A stretch of DNA of 9,744 bases from an uncultured Blautia sp. (GCA_900547615.1 URHH01000090.1:1-9744); one strand, 5' to 3'. Shown: positions 1-7,570, numbered from the stretch's first letter. The notes: generated by a model from the sequence alone, not told the origin. Program-made: numbers and translations.

Positions 1-2814
1 AAACGGCTGTCCTGCCGCTTCAAAGCGAAGTCCTGTACCTTCTTTATCGCTGAGTTCCAGCCATCGCACACCTGTCCTGTTTCCGCATTCCTGAGGAACA
101 AGATACCCGGATACATTTTTTTCTGCCGTAGTCTCAAAAATACCGAGACGAGTTCCTTCGCAGCGGTCAATATAATTTTCCTCCGGCCCCATTCCATAAT
201 AGCGGACATTATGATATTTTTCTTTCAGACGCCACTCAAGACCAAACGCCGGAATATCAGGAAGCCCTTTTACGCCCCTGTAAGAAGCGTGAACCTTTAT
301 ACTTCCGTCTGCCTTTGCCGTATAGGAAACAGACGCTTTGATTTCTTTACTTACAGGAATTGCAAAGTCAAAAATAACAGTTACGCTGCTTTCTGTTTCT
401 TCCACAGAAACATTTTCCACTTTCCTGTAGGCTCCCGCATTTGCCCAGCATCCACAGTCATATCCAAGGCTGCAGCCGCGGTCATTATCTGTGAGCGCGC
501 GCCAGAATGTAAGCTCCGGTCTTCTTGTGATAAACTCTTTTCCATTGTAGCAGAGAGAGGCGATTCCCCCTTCTGTCTGCGAAAACATGGCAGAGAAATT
601 TTTTCCTTTTACGCCGATGTTTACGTCTCCGTGAACAACCGTAAGTGCTTCTTTTTCTTCTTTATATTCTGTCGGCTCTGCTGTCCAGGTTGTCTCTCCA
701 AACGCAGTCTCAAAACCTTTTTCCGCCCATATGGTATCTTTGGAAAGGCAGGTGGAAACACGTATGGTATATTCGCCGCTCTCTGTAAAAGAAAGCTTTG
801 GAAGCGGAACACATTTTTCAGAAAGAGGGCTTACATCTGCTTTAAATACGCCGGATTCCACCTCTTCCCCATCTCTCAGAAGCACGTAACAGAAATCAAG
901 ATTTTCTGTAGAACTATAATTGTTTCTATTCTCAATCCGTACTGCGTCCTTTTCCGGGAATATGCGGACAGGTGCATACAGATGTTTTACTTCCTGCGCT
1001 TTCGGAGAAACCTTTCTGTCGGAATATACAATCCCGTTTGTGCAGAACTCATAATCTGTTGCTCTGTCGTCAAAATCGCCGCCGTAAGAAAGAACCTTCT
1101 CTCCCTGATCGTTGATCCGCTCCACAGCCTGATCAATATAATCCCAGATAAAACCACCCTGATATTTTTCGTAAACATCTTCCAGATCTGTGTAAAGCTT
1201 CATGCCTCCGCAGGAATTTCCCATTGCGTGCATATACTCGCAGCTTATGTAAGGCTTCGCGGGATTTTCCTTTAAATACTCCTCAATATCTGCCGGTTTT
1301 GCATACATTCTGGATTCCATATCTGTAATATCCGGGTAATTTCTGTTCCAGAATCCGCCCTCATAATGCACAAGTCTTGTGTCGTCCACACTGTGGAAAA
1401 AGTCTGTCATTGCCTGAATATCGTCACCTGCATAAGACTCGTTTCCGCAGGACCAGATAAGGACAGAAGGGTGGTTTTTGTCTCGCATAAACATGGAATT
1501 TGCCCTGTCAACAACGGCTGCCTTCCACTCTTTCAGGCTTCCCGGCACGTTCCAGGAAGGCTCGCAGGCTCCCATCTTCTGCCAGGAACCGTGACTTTCC
1601 AGATTTGTCTCATCTATCAGATAAATACCGTATTTATCGCACAGGCGATACCATAAAGTCTGATTGGGATAATGAGAAGTACGGACTGCATTGATGTTGT
1701 GCTGCTTCATAAAACGTACATCCCAGAGCATCTCCTCTTTTCCGATCGCCCTTCCCTTCTGATAATGAAATTCGTGACGGTTTACCCCACGGAAAATAAT
1801 CCGTTTTCCATTTAAGAGCATAAGCCCGTCCTTCATCTCAAAACGACGGAATCCAACCTGCTCTTTTACCACTTCCATCAGCTTTTTGTCCTTATCGTAA
1901 AGGCGGATAAACAGTTCATAAAGTACAGGTTCTTCCCCGCTCCACGGTCTGATTTTTTCTATTTCTTTTACAGAAAAACTTCCTGTTTCTGCAGGTTTTT
2001 CCTCTTTTAAAATAAGATTTCCGTTCTCATCCAGAAGGCTGATCTCCATGTATGCACCTTCTTTTCCCCCGGAAATTTCCCACTGAAGAGAAAGATTTCC
2101 TTTTGTAAAAGAATCATCAAGCCCTGCTTTTACAAACAGGTCTCTCACATGAAGCTCCGGCACTGCATAGAGATATACGTCGCGGAAAATTCCAGAAAAA
2201 CGCCAGAAATCCTGGTCTTCCAGCCAGCTTGCACTGCTTCTTTTATATACCTCTACTGCCAGTCTGTTTTTTCCTTCTTTTACAAAATCTGTGATATTAA
2301 ATTCAGAAGGAGTAAAGGTATCCTCACTGTATCCCACAAACTTTCCATTCATCCACACATAAAAGGCAGTTTCCACACCCTGAAAAGAAAGAAACAGCGG
2401 TTTTCCTTTTAAATTTTCCTTCAAAACAAACTCTTTTACATAGCTTCCCACAGGATTATATTCCTTTGAAATATGCGGAGGGCGAAGCTCTTCCTGCCCG
2501 TCCCAGGGATACATGGTATTAATATACTGATTTCTGTCATATCCCTGCATCTGGATATGCCCCGGCACTTTGATCCTGTTAAAATGGCTGTCATCGTACC
2601 CTTCCTCAAAAAAATCCTTCTCTCTTTTCGATGGATTTTCTGCGTAGGAAAACTTCCATATGCCATTCAGGCACTGTGCAAGAGGCATTTTTTCCTCCAG
2701 GGAAATCTCCTCTTCTTTTTCATAAAATAAATGGTCGGAATGTGCTTTTTCTCTGTTTACCTGAAATATTTCCGGATTTTCCAGCCATTCAAGAGATACT
2801 CTTTCTGCTGTCAT
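1..2814 (-). CDS. lacZ: Beta-galactosidase, LacZ type (GH2), C-terminus cut off by window edge
   Basis: Hydrolyses terminal beta-D-galactosyl residues (lactose and related galactosides) in the cytoplasm; there is no signal peptide. The frame is open from ATG at 2814 down to position 1, giving 938 codons; E. coli LacZ has 1023 residues, so roughly 80 are missing. Order: N-terminal sugar-binding sandwich (about 40-220), Ig-like domain, TIM barrel (about 330-620), second Ig-like region, then the start of the LacZ small-chain sandwich (from about 720). Catalytic residues are intact: acid/base E459 in GNES, nucleophile E526 in CEYMHAMGNS, metal ligands E406 and H408 in NLESHG, and aromatic W557 in GGFIWD. 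The ATG follows GGAGG (2824-2828) at good spacing. It is the last visible gene of the operon, 26 bp after the MalG-type permease, so it is probably co-transcribed with the importer. Lactose versus another beta-galactoside cannot be decided from sequence. Confidence 0.97.
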   Translation of the reverse strand, partial: MTAERVSLEWLENPEIFQVNREKAHSDHLFYEKEEEISLEEKMPLAQCLNGIWKFSYAENPSKREKDFFEEGYDDSHFNRIKVPGHIQMQGYDRNQYINTMYPWDGQEELRPPHISKEYNPVGSYVKEFVLKENLKGKPLFLSFQGVETAFYVWMNGKFVGYSEDTFTPSEFNITDFVKEGKNRLAVEVYKRSSASWLEDQDFWRFSGIFRDVYLYAVPELHVRDLFVKAGLDDSFTKGNLSLQWEISGGKEGAYMEISLLDENGNLILKEEKPAETGSFSVKEIEKIRPWSGEEPVLYELFIRLYDKDKKLMEVVKEQVGFRRFEMKDGLMLLNGKRIIFRGVNRHEFHYQKGRAIGKEEMLWDVRFMKQHNINAVRTSHYPNQTLWYRLCDKYGIYLIDETNLESHGSWQKMGACEPSWNVPGSLKEWKAAVVDRANSMFMRDKNHPSVLIWSCGNESYAGDDIQAMTDFFHSVDDTRLVHYEGGFWNRNYPDITDMESRMYAKPADIEEYLKENPAKPYISCEYMHAMGNSCGGMKLYTDLEDVYEKYQGGFIWDYIDQAVERINDQGEKVLSYGGDFDDRATDYEFCTNGIVYSDRKVSPKAQEVKHLYAPVRIFPEKDAVRIENRNNYSSTENLDFCYVLLRDGEEVESGVFKADVSPLSEKCVPLPKLSFTESGEYTIRVSTCLSKDTIWAEKGFETAFGETTWTAEPTEYKEEKEALTVVHGDVNIGVKGKNFSAMFSQTEGGIASLCYNGKEFITRRPELTFWRALTDNDRGCSLGYDCGCWANAGAYRKVENVSVEETESSVTVIFDFAIPVSKEIKASVSYTAKADGSIKVHASYRGVKGLPDIPAFGLEWRLKEKYHNVRYYGMGPEENYIDRCEGTRLGIFETTAEKNVSGYLVPQECGNRTGVRWLELSDKEGTGLRFEAAGQPF

Positions 2815-2840
2815 AATTCTTATCCTCCATGAAAAATTTA

Positions 2841-3680
2841 TCAGCCTTTTACAGAGCCTGTCATACCTGCTACAAAATGTTTCTGCATCAGGAAGAAAAT
2901 AAGCGCTGTAGGAATTGTTGCCATAACAACGGCTGCCATCATCATACCATAATCCGGCGTATATGAGGAGCCCATTGCGGAAAGAACAAGTGGAAGCGTT
3001 CTTTTTTCCGGTGACTGCAGAGCGATCAACGGCCATAAGTAATTATTCCAACTGCTCATAAAGGTAACAATGATCGCTGCCGCATACGTAGATTTCATTG
3101 TTGGCATAAATACTCTCGTAAAAATTCCAAATTCCCCGAGTCCGTCAATTCTTGCTGCCTCGATCAGTTCTTTTGGAAAAGCTTCCGTATTCTGACGGAA
3201 GAAAAAGATTAAAAATGCTGTGGCAACTGCAATGACAATTACAGCTCCCGGCGTATTGATGGCGATTGTTTTTAACACCGGAATACTGCTGAATTTGCTG
3301 AAAAGACGGAACAGCGGAACCATCAAAGCTGCAAACGGAACCATCATAGACAGCAGGATAATATTGAAAACCTTTTCCCGTCCTTTTGATTTATAAATAA
3401 CAAATGCATATCCTGCCGCTGAGGAAACAACCATTGCAAGAAGAGTTGTAACAACAGCAATGACAAGAGAATTTTTAAATGCCGTACCATACTGAAGATC
3501 TGAGGAAAATACTGCCTTTAAGTTTTCCATCAGATAATTTCCAGGCACCAGAGTTCCCCTTGTTACGTCAACCGATTTGTTTGTTGCCGCAATGATCATC
3601 CAGATAAATGGAAAAATCGATATGATGGAACAAATACTTAAAAATACATACTGAAATCCACGAAGAACTTTTTTAGTCAT
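2841..3680 (-). CDS. Carbohydrate ABC transporter permease, MalG type (CUT1)
   Basis: Second transmembrane subunit of a binding-protein-dependent sugar importer in the cytoplasmic membrane. The 279-residue length is normal for MalG/LacG-type permeases. About six hydrophobic segments are visible, starting at residues 11-32 and ending near 245-265. The cytoplasmic EAA loop that docks to the ATPase is at residues 174-195 (IEAARIDG, then FMPTMK). The C-terminus (KHFVAGMTGSVKG) is typical of the MalG branch. The ATG lies inside the end of the preceding permease gene (8-bp overlap at 3673-3680), indicating translational coupling; a GGGGGA Shine-Dalgarno lies within that upstream gene. With the MalF-type partner, the binding protein and LacZ downstream, the likely cargo is a beta-galactoside, but this rests on context. 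No ATPase gene is present; CUT1 systems of Firmicutes commonly share an MsmK-type ATPase encoded elsewhere. Confidence 0.95.
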   Translation of the reverse strand: MTKKVLRGFQYVFLSICSIISIFPFIWMIIAATNKSVDVTRGTLVPGNYLMENLKAVFSSDLQYGTAFKNSLVIAVVTTLLAMVVSSAAGYAFVIYKSKGREKVFNIILLSMMVPFAALMVPLFRLFSKFSSIPVLKTIAINTPGAVIVIAVATAFLIFFFRQNTEAFPKELIEAARIDGLGEFGIFTRVFMPTMKSTYAAAIIVTFMSSWNNYLWPLIALQSPEKRTLPLVLSAMGSSYTPDYGMMMAAVVMATIPTALIFFLMQKHFVAGMTGSVKG

Positions 3681-4569
3681 TTTTATCCCCCACTTTCATC
3701 TGAATAATTGAAAGAACAACAATCAGCACAACAACTACATAAGACACGGCTGCTGCGTATCCGAAATCCGGTGAATACTTAAAGAGCAGATTATAAATAT
3801 ACTGGGAAATGGTAATGGTTGCATTTGCAGGTCCGCCCTGTGTGATATTCATTGTCTCGTCGAAAAGCTGCAGAGTTCCTATTGTAGAATTGATTGTTGT
3901 AAAAAGAATGATCGGTTTTAACATAGGAACTGTAATGCTTTTAAATTTCTGGAAAGCGCCTGCCCCATCAATTTCCGCTGCCTCGTAAATAGAATCATCA
4001 ATTCCCTGAAGTCCTGCAAGATAGAAAATCATATTGTATCCTGTCCATCTCCAGGTAATGGCAAGAATGATGAGTACCTTTGCCCATACCGGATGCGTGA
4101 TCCACGCCACCGGCTCACTGATAATATGTAAATTCATTAAAAGTGCATTTACAAATCCATCTGTTGCAAACAGACTTTTAAAAACAATAGAATACGCTAC
4201 AAGGGAGGTTACGCACGGAAGGAAAATGGCAGTTCTGAAAAATCCTTTTCCCTTTAGTCCCTTGGAATTCAGCATAGTTGAAATAATAAGCGCCAGAATG
4301 ATCATTACCGGAACCTGAACTACAAGATAGATCAATGTGTTAAAAAGCGCTTTACGAAATGTAATATCATTTAATAAACGCTTATAATTTACAAGTCCGC
4401 TGAATGTAAGCTGATTTCCGGCTCCTGTCTGAAACGATGTGATAAATGCCTGAATCATCGGATAAAAAACAAACGCAACGATTAAAATCAGGCTTGGAAT
4501 GATGAACGCCCAGGCTTTTCTGTTAAGCTTCGGGCTGTATCCACTTTTTGACACTTTCTGTCTGTTCAT
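3673..4569 (-). CDS. Carbohydrate ABC transporter permease, MalF type (CUT1)
   Basis: First transmembrane subunit of the sugar importer. The 298-residue protein has a charged cytoplasmic N-terminus (1-18), a first membrane helix at about 19-42, and further helices near 75-97, 112-134, 162-188, 218-238 and 270-291. The EAA motif is at residues 196-217 (YEAAEIDGAGAF, then VPMLKP), the contact site for the ATPase. LFDETMNITQGGPANAT (235-251) is the typical MalF-branch segment before the last helix. The ATG is preceded by an excellent AGGAGGA ribosome binding site (minus strand, around 4575-4581). It lies 79 bp after the binding-protein gene, and the gap holds a hairpin. Its last codons overlap the start of the MalG-type permease. 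Cargo is inferred from the neighbouring LacZ, not seen directly. Confidence 0.95.
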   Translation of the reverse strand: MNRQKVSKSGYSPKLNRKAWAFIIPSLILIVAFVFYPMIQAFITSFQTGAGNQLTFSGLVNYKRLLNDITFRKALFNTLIYLVVQVPVMIILALIISTMLNSKGLKGKGFFRTAIFLPCVTSLVAYSIVFKSLFATDGFVNALLMNLHIISEPVAWITHPVWAKVLIILAITWRWTGYNMIFYLAGLQGIDDSIYEAAEIDGAGAFQKFKSITVPMLKPIILFTTINSTIGTLQLFDETMNITQGGPANATITISQYIYNLLFKYSPDFGYAAAVSYVVVVLIVVLSIIQMKVGDKND

Positions 4570-4604
4570 AATCTTCCTCCTGCAAAATCCTCTTTAACCA
4601 GTTA

Positions 4605-4630
4605 GAGGACAGACAAGCCTGTCTGCCCTC
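4605..4630 (-). promoter_or_regulatory. Intercistronic RNA hairpin between binding protein and permease genes
   Basis: An inverted repeat in the 79-bp gap: arms CAGACA (4610-4615) and TGTCTG (4620-4625) around a 4-base loop, extended after one mismatch by GAGG (4605-4608) and CCTC (4627-4630). No T-run follows on the minus strand, so it is not a classic terminator. Hairpins just after binding-protein genes are known to protect the upstream mRNA end or give partial termination, so that binding protein is made in excess over permeases. That role is inferred here. Confidence 0.6.
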
Positions 4631-4648
4631 CTCACACTACTGAAATCT

Positions 4649-5932
4649 TTAGTTTGCTACTGCGCCTTCAATCTGTGTCTGGTACATTTCCAGAGTTTCG
4701 TCAATATCAGCGCCGCCTACAACAGCCTGTACAACCTCTGTCATAATATCTTCGATTGCATAAGTATCTTCTCCGTAATTTACAGCCGGAACTTCATTTG
4801 TCCACTCTGCAAAATCTTTGAAGATTTCCTGTCCGCCGTAGAAATCAACACCTTTATTGTAGTTTTCTGCTTCGCTGGAAGCTTTTAATGTACTTACAAG
4901 GTTAATATCAACTGCAAGCTGGTTCATAAGGTCTGTGTTGGAAGCAAATGTATTTTTCAGGAAATCTTTTGCTGCGTCTTCATGACCTACATTTTTCAGA
5001 ACATACCAGCCGGCTCCACCGATGGAAGAAGCGTTTACAGAGTTTTCATTTTCTGCCATTTTAGGGAATGGAGCAACTGCCCATTTTCCGCTCTGGTCTT
5101 CTGCATTTAATACAGATGGGGAAATCCAGCAGCCTGTCGGAACACTTGCTACCTCTCCGCTGTTAAATGCGCCTACGAACTGATCCCAGTCAGCTACCTG
5201 TTTGGAAATTCCGGAATCTACGATTTTCTTATAAGTAGTAATGGCATCTTTTAATGCCTGATTGTCTTTAATTGTTACGTTTCCTTCTTCATCTGTGTAC
5301 CATGCACCTGCGCTCTGGAGCATCATACGAATCTGTCCCAGGTCACTTGGGTCGAGAGTCAGCATATGTTTTCCTGTTTTTTCCTTTACTGCCTCTCCGA
5401 TTTCAATGTATTTATCCCATGTCAGATCCTGCATATCTTCTGTTGTATAACCAGCTTCTTCAATATAATCTGTGCGGTAGAAAACAGCCGCAACACCGGA
5501 GTCAAACGGAATACCATACATTTTTCCATCTACCTGGTTTACTCCTGTTTTGTACTCTGCAAAATCATCCGGAGATGCAATGTCTGATAAATCAGCAAAT
5601 TCATCCGGGTATGCTTTTAAATATCCCTGGATTCTGTAATCCTCGATAAGCACGATGTCCGGAAGTCCTTCATAGGAACCGGAAGCAAGGCTTGTATTTA
5701 ATTTCGCCACGATGTCGTCCTGTGCCATTGTCACTACGTTTACTTTCACATCCGGATTTGTCTCCGCATACATCTCTTTTGCCACGTTTGCCGCTTTGAT
5801 GTTAAAAGATTCGTCCCATGCCCAGATTGTAATTTCATCTGCGCTTTCTTTTTCTTCTGCACTTACCGGAATTCCCATTCCAAGTACCATTGCTCCTGCC
5901 ATTAAAAGAGCTGCCATTTTTTTGAATTTCAT
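4649..5932 (-). CDS. Extracellular sugar-binding protein of the CUT1 ABC importer
   Basis: Captures an oligosaccharide outside the membrane and delivers it to the two downstream permeases. The 427-residue length fits the SBP_bac_1 (MalE-like) family. It opens with a signal peptide: KFKK, a hydrophobic core (7-21), then IPVSA followed by EEKES, suggesting signal peptidase I cleavage near residue 25. The mature part begins with DEITIWAWDESF, a usual first strand of this family, and LPDIVLIEDYRIQGYL (90-105) is another family-like segment. Unusually for a Gram-positive organism there is no lipobox cysteine; the only cysteine I see is in TGCW, deep in the protein. The start is supported by GGGAGG about 6 bases before the ATG. 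It is the first gene of the operon, directly behind an extended -10 promoter. The ligand is probably a beta-galactoside, judged only by the linked LacZ. Confidence 0.94.
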   Translation of the reverse strand: MKFKKMAALLMAGAMVLGMGIPVSAEEKESADEITIWAWDESFNIKAANVAKEMYAETNPDVKVNVVTMAQDDIVAKLNTSLASGSYEGLPDIVLIEDYRIQGYLKAYPDEFADLSDIASPDDFAEYKTGVNQVDGKMYGIPFDSGVAAVFYRTDYIEEAGYTTEDMQDLTWDKYIEIGEAVKEKTGKHMLTLDPSDLGQIRMMLQSAGAWYTDEEGNVTIKDNQALKDAITTYKKIVDSGISKQVADWDQFVGAFNSGEVASVPTGCWISPSVLNAEDQSGKWAVAPFPKMAENENSVNASSIGGAGWYVLKNVGHEDAAKDFLKNTFASNTDLMNQLAVDINLVSTLKASSEAENYNKGVDFYGGQEIFKDFAEWTNEVPAVNYGEDTYAIEDIMTEVVQAVVGGADIDETLEMYQTQIEGAVAN

Positions 5933-5974
5933 GTTCGTTCCTCCCTGCGGTTCGTTCTTTTATTTGATGAATTT

Positions 5975-5985
5975 ATATTACCACA
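5975..5985 (-). promoter_or_regulatory. Probable extended -10 promoter of the sugar uptake operon
   Basis: On the minus strand the sequence reads TGTGGTAATAT: a TAATAT -10 box (5975-5980) with the TGn extension directly upstream. A good -35 box at 17 bp is missing, so the promoter may rely on the extension or on an activator. The start site would fall near 5968, leaving a leader of about 35 bases before the binding-protein ATG. No regulator gene for the operon is in the window. Confidence 0.5.
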
Positions 5986-6098
5986 GGTTCACGAAAATCC
6001 TTAATACAATCTTCACTGGAATTTGGATTATCTTTTGATTTCTGAAAAAAATGAAATTTTTCTTGTACTATTTTGGGATATTCGGATTATTTTAAGAA

Positions 6099-6110
6099 GT
6101 GAATGTTCAC
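6099..6110. promoter_or_regulatory. Small palindrome upstream of the sugar operon promoter
   Basis: GTGAA and TTCAC arms around a 2-base centre form a perfect 12-bp palindrome about 120 bp upstream of the proposed -10 box. One half (GTTCAC on the plus strand) recurs at 5987-5992, just upstream of the extended -10 element. It could be a regulator site, but it does not fit the CcpA cre consensus and no regulator is nearby. Confidence 0.25.
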
Positions 6111-6139
6111 CTTTACTGACAAGCTATTTCCATGCCATA

Positions 6140-6332
6140 TCAGGTATTTTACCGTGCCAAATTTATGCCGGTTGACACCCTGTATACACATTATAAAGCT
6201 TTTCATATCTTCAATTACTTTACTGCAACTATTTTTTCCAGCACCCTAATCAGCGCTTTTTGTACCTATAAACCTTTCGCTGACAGTAGCCAAAACCTGC
6301 ACAGTACGTACAGCGTAGGTAAAACTTCCTGA
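6140..6332. repeat. Segment flanked by imperfect inverted repeats (MITE-like candidate)
   Basis: The left end reads TCAGGTATTTTACC (6140-6153). The right end (6318-6332), reverse complemented, reads TCAGGAAGTTTTACC. They match apart from a short difference in the middle. The enclosed 193 bp hold no intact gene, the size expected of a small non-autonomous element. I see no clear target-site duplication, and internal similarity stops just inside the repeats, so an unrelated chance match remains possible. Confidence 0.35.
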
Positions 6333-6534
6333 TTTATACAAGGAGTTCTCGGATTCAGAAGAGCTTTCTTCGTTTCAGGAATATCTTTGCGAAATGTATA
6401 ACGGCTATCGCTATAGCAACGCTGATTATATGACCGTATGGCGAATCAAGAATCACGAGGAACTGGACTTAAATCCAGTAGATGATTTTCTTGAGAAATC
6501 ATGGGCGAATTCTGGGGCTAGTGAAATGGGGTGA
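6319..6534 (+). pseudogene. Start-less coding remnant, family not recognised
   Basis: A frame open for 71 codons from just after a TAG at 6316 to a TGA at 6532, with protein-like composition: an acidic helical start (SDSEELSSFQEYLCEMYNG), then YRYSNADYMTVWRIKN and ELDLNPVDDFLEKSW. There is no ATG, GTG or TTG with a ribosome binding site at its beginning; the first in-frame ATG (about 6394) lies inside the fragment and lacks a Shine-Dalgarno. It overlaps the right inverted repeat by 14 bp. This suggests the 3' end of a gene whose 5' part was removed by insertion or deletion. I do not recognise the family, and it could still be a chance open frame. Confidence 0.4.
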
Positions 6535-6585
6535 ATGCCTCATTTCAAACACCTGGCAGAACTTTCTGATTTAATTATTTTACCG

Positions 6586-6614
6586 TTGGAAAGCACCTTC
6601 TTTTTTGATATAAT
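6586..6614 (+). promoter_or_regulatory. Sigma-A promoter of the DUF3990 operon
   Basis: TTGGAA (-35, 6586-6591), a 17-bp spacer, then a perfect TATAAT (-10, 6609-6614) with TGA in the extended position. The predicted start near 6621 leaves a short leader carrying GGAGGA (6625-6630) before the ATG at 6641. The core from TTG to GAAAG recurs almost exactly before the AAA/DUF4143 gene. Confidence 0.8.
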
Positions 6615-6640
6615 GAAAGCAAATGGAGGAATAACGTATT

Positions 6641-7327
6641 ATGAGTATTCAATCAGATATAGAAATGCTATCAATCGAAGCATTGGAATATTATGCTAAA
6701 AAGCACCAAATATCAGAAGACGTTGCCTTTAATATTTTCTGCAAACATCAAGTATTTGAAAAAATACTGGTTCAACACGAAACGTTGCACCAATTAGATA
6801 TTCATGACACTTTTCAATACGTAGAAGATATTATAGAAGAAGATACACCCACTCTTGTTCTTTTCCATGGCTCCAATATTGCATTTAATAAAATCGATTT
6901 GAACAAATCGCATAACCGTCGTGATTTTGGTCGTGGTTTTTATTGTACAGTGCTTGAACAGCAGGCAAAGGAATGGGCAAACCGCCTGTACCTGCGTACT
7001 CATACTGGCGGAAAATATGTGTATCGGTATATCTTCCGACAATCTGAAGAATTAAAAATCAAACATTTTGCTACCTTGGACAAGGAATGGTTGGAATTTA
7101 TCAAGCTTAACCGTACCGTTGGCGATATCCAGCACCACTATGATGTTGTAATCGGACCTGTTGCGGATGATAATACTATGGAAACGGTACAGCTTTATTT
7201 GTCCGGCATCTTGAGCGTGGACGAAGCGGTTGCAAGGCTTCGGTATAATAAGGTAAATAATCAGGTTTCTTTTCACACTCCACTTGCTCTTGAACATCTG
7301 GTATTTGAATCTCGAAAGGATGTGTAA
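6641..7327 (+). CDS. DUF3990 ADP-ribosyltransferase-fold protein with DUF3791-like N-terminal domain (probable toxin)
   Basis: Two parts are visible in 228 residues. Residues about 5-66 match the DUF3791 pattern (EYYAKKHQISEDVAF, then ETLHQ and FQYVEDI). Residues about 71-222 match DUF3990: LFHGS (H76), DFGRGFYCT (Y101), the QAKEWANR helix, EWLEFIKLNR, YDVVIGPVADD (168-177) and NNQVSFHTPLALEHLVF (Q208). DUF3990 is placed in the ADP-ribosyltransferase superfamily; H76, Y101 and Q208 would fit an H-Y-Q/E type NAD site, but this assignment is mine. The domain's usual 'GPVAND' is VADD here. There is no signal peptide, so it should act inside the cell. The start is fixed by GGAGGA and a strong promoter. 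The 79-residue gene follows after 3 bp, and a NADAR gene, a potential eraser of ADP-ribose, lies downstream. The toxin role and target are inferences. Confidence 0.85.
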   Translation: MSIQSDIEMLSIEALEYYAKKHQISEDVAFNIFCKHQVFEKILVQHETLHQLDIHDTFQYVEDIIEEDTPTLVLFHGSNIAFNKIDLNKSHNRRDFGRGFYCTVLEQQAKEWANRLYLRTHTGGKYVYRYIFRQSEELKIKHFATLDKEWLEFIKLNRTVGDIQHHYDVVIGPVADDNTMETVQLYLSGILSVDEAVARLRYNKVNNQVSFHTPLALEHLVFESRKDV

Positions 7328-7330
7328 AAA

Positions 7331-7570
7331 ATGGAAGGTAAATATTTTTTTAACGGAAAAGATATTTCAATGAATCTGTATATTCAAATCCGGGATGTTA
7401 TCGATATTATTATGGAAAAGAGTAATCTTTCCTTTCCGGATGCCATGGGCAAGTTTTATCACTCAAAAACTTATAAAGCCCTGCAAAATACAGAAAATAC
7501 TCTTTGGGCGGAATCTGCCGGCTATATTGCAGACCGCTATTACGAAGAACAAGAAGAAGCTCAAAAATAA
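7331..7570 (+). CDS. Small helical DUF3791-like protein, candidate antitoxin partner
   Basis: A 79-residue, mostly helical protein rich in acidic residues at its end (YYEEQEEAQK). Its ATG is 3 bp after the DUF3990 stop, with AAGGA inside the upstream gene, so the two are translationally coupled. By eye it aligns with the N-terminal domain of that upstream protein: EKSNLSFPDAM with KKHQISEDVAF, NTLW with ETLH, and YIADRYYEE with YVEDIIEE. This suggests a common DUF3791-like fold in one fused and one free copy. Small DUF3791-type proteins are commonly found beside DUF3990 genes. A role in neutralising or anchoring the transferase is inferred, not shown. A strong terminator follows. Confidence 0.75.
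   Translation: MEGKYFFNGKDISMNLYIQIRDVIDIIMEKSNLSFPDAMGKFYHSKTYKALQNTENTLWAESAGYIADRYYEEQEEAQK

Larger units (their letters stand above)
6111..6585. other. Non-coding and degenerate stretch between the sugar operon and the accessory module
   Basis: I see no intact gene here. It holds an inverted-repeat-bounded segment (6140-6332) and a coding remnant (6319-6534), both listed separately. Stops are frequent in the remaining frames. A short minus-strand open stretch (about 6250-6340, reading SGSFTYAVRTVQVLATVSER in part) has no start and is broken by a stop; it may be part of an old repeat. Confidence 0.5.

Noticed and set aside
211..1275. 354-codon plus-strand open frame
   Set aside because: It lies antisense to lacZ, whose minus-strand frame shows complete GH2 catalytic motifs; the plus-strand translation has no recognisable domain and an odd Cys/Phe/Arg-rich composition.
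5272..5649. 125-codon plus-strand open frame
   Set aside because: Antisense shadow of the sugar-binding protein gene, with no ribosome binding site and no protein-like pattern.
6099..6110. CcpA cre site
   Set aside because: The palindrome lacks the central CG and the spacing of the cre consensus.
6190..6195. Minus-strand TATAAT as an alternative promoter of the sugar operon
   Set aside because: No usable -35 at 16-18 bp and it would give a leader of about 250 bases; the extended -10 at 5975-5985 is a better candidate.
6172..6197. TTGACA followed by TATAAA resembling a plus-strand promoter
   Set aside because: The spacer is only 14 bp, too short for sigma-A, and no gene starts behind it.
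6132..6332. 66-codon plus-strand open frame in the intergenic region
   Set aside because: No Shine-Dalgarno, low-complexity aromatic composition, and it coincides with the inverted-repeat-bounded segment; more likely chance.
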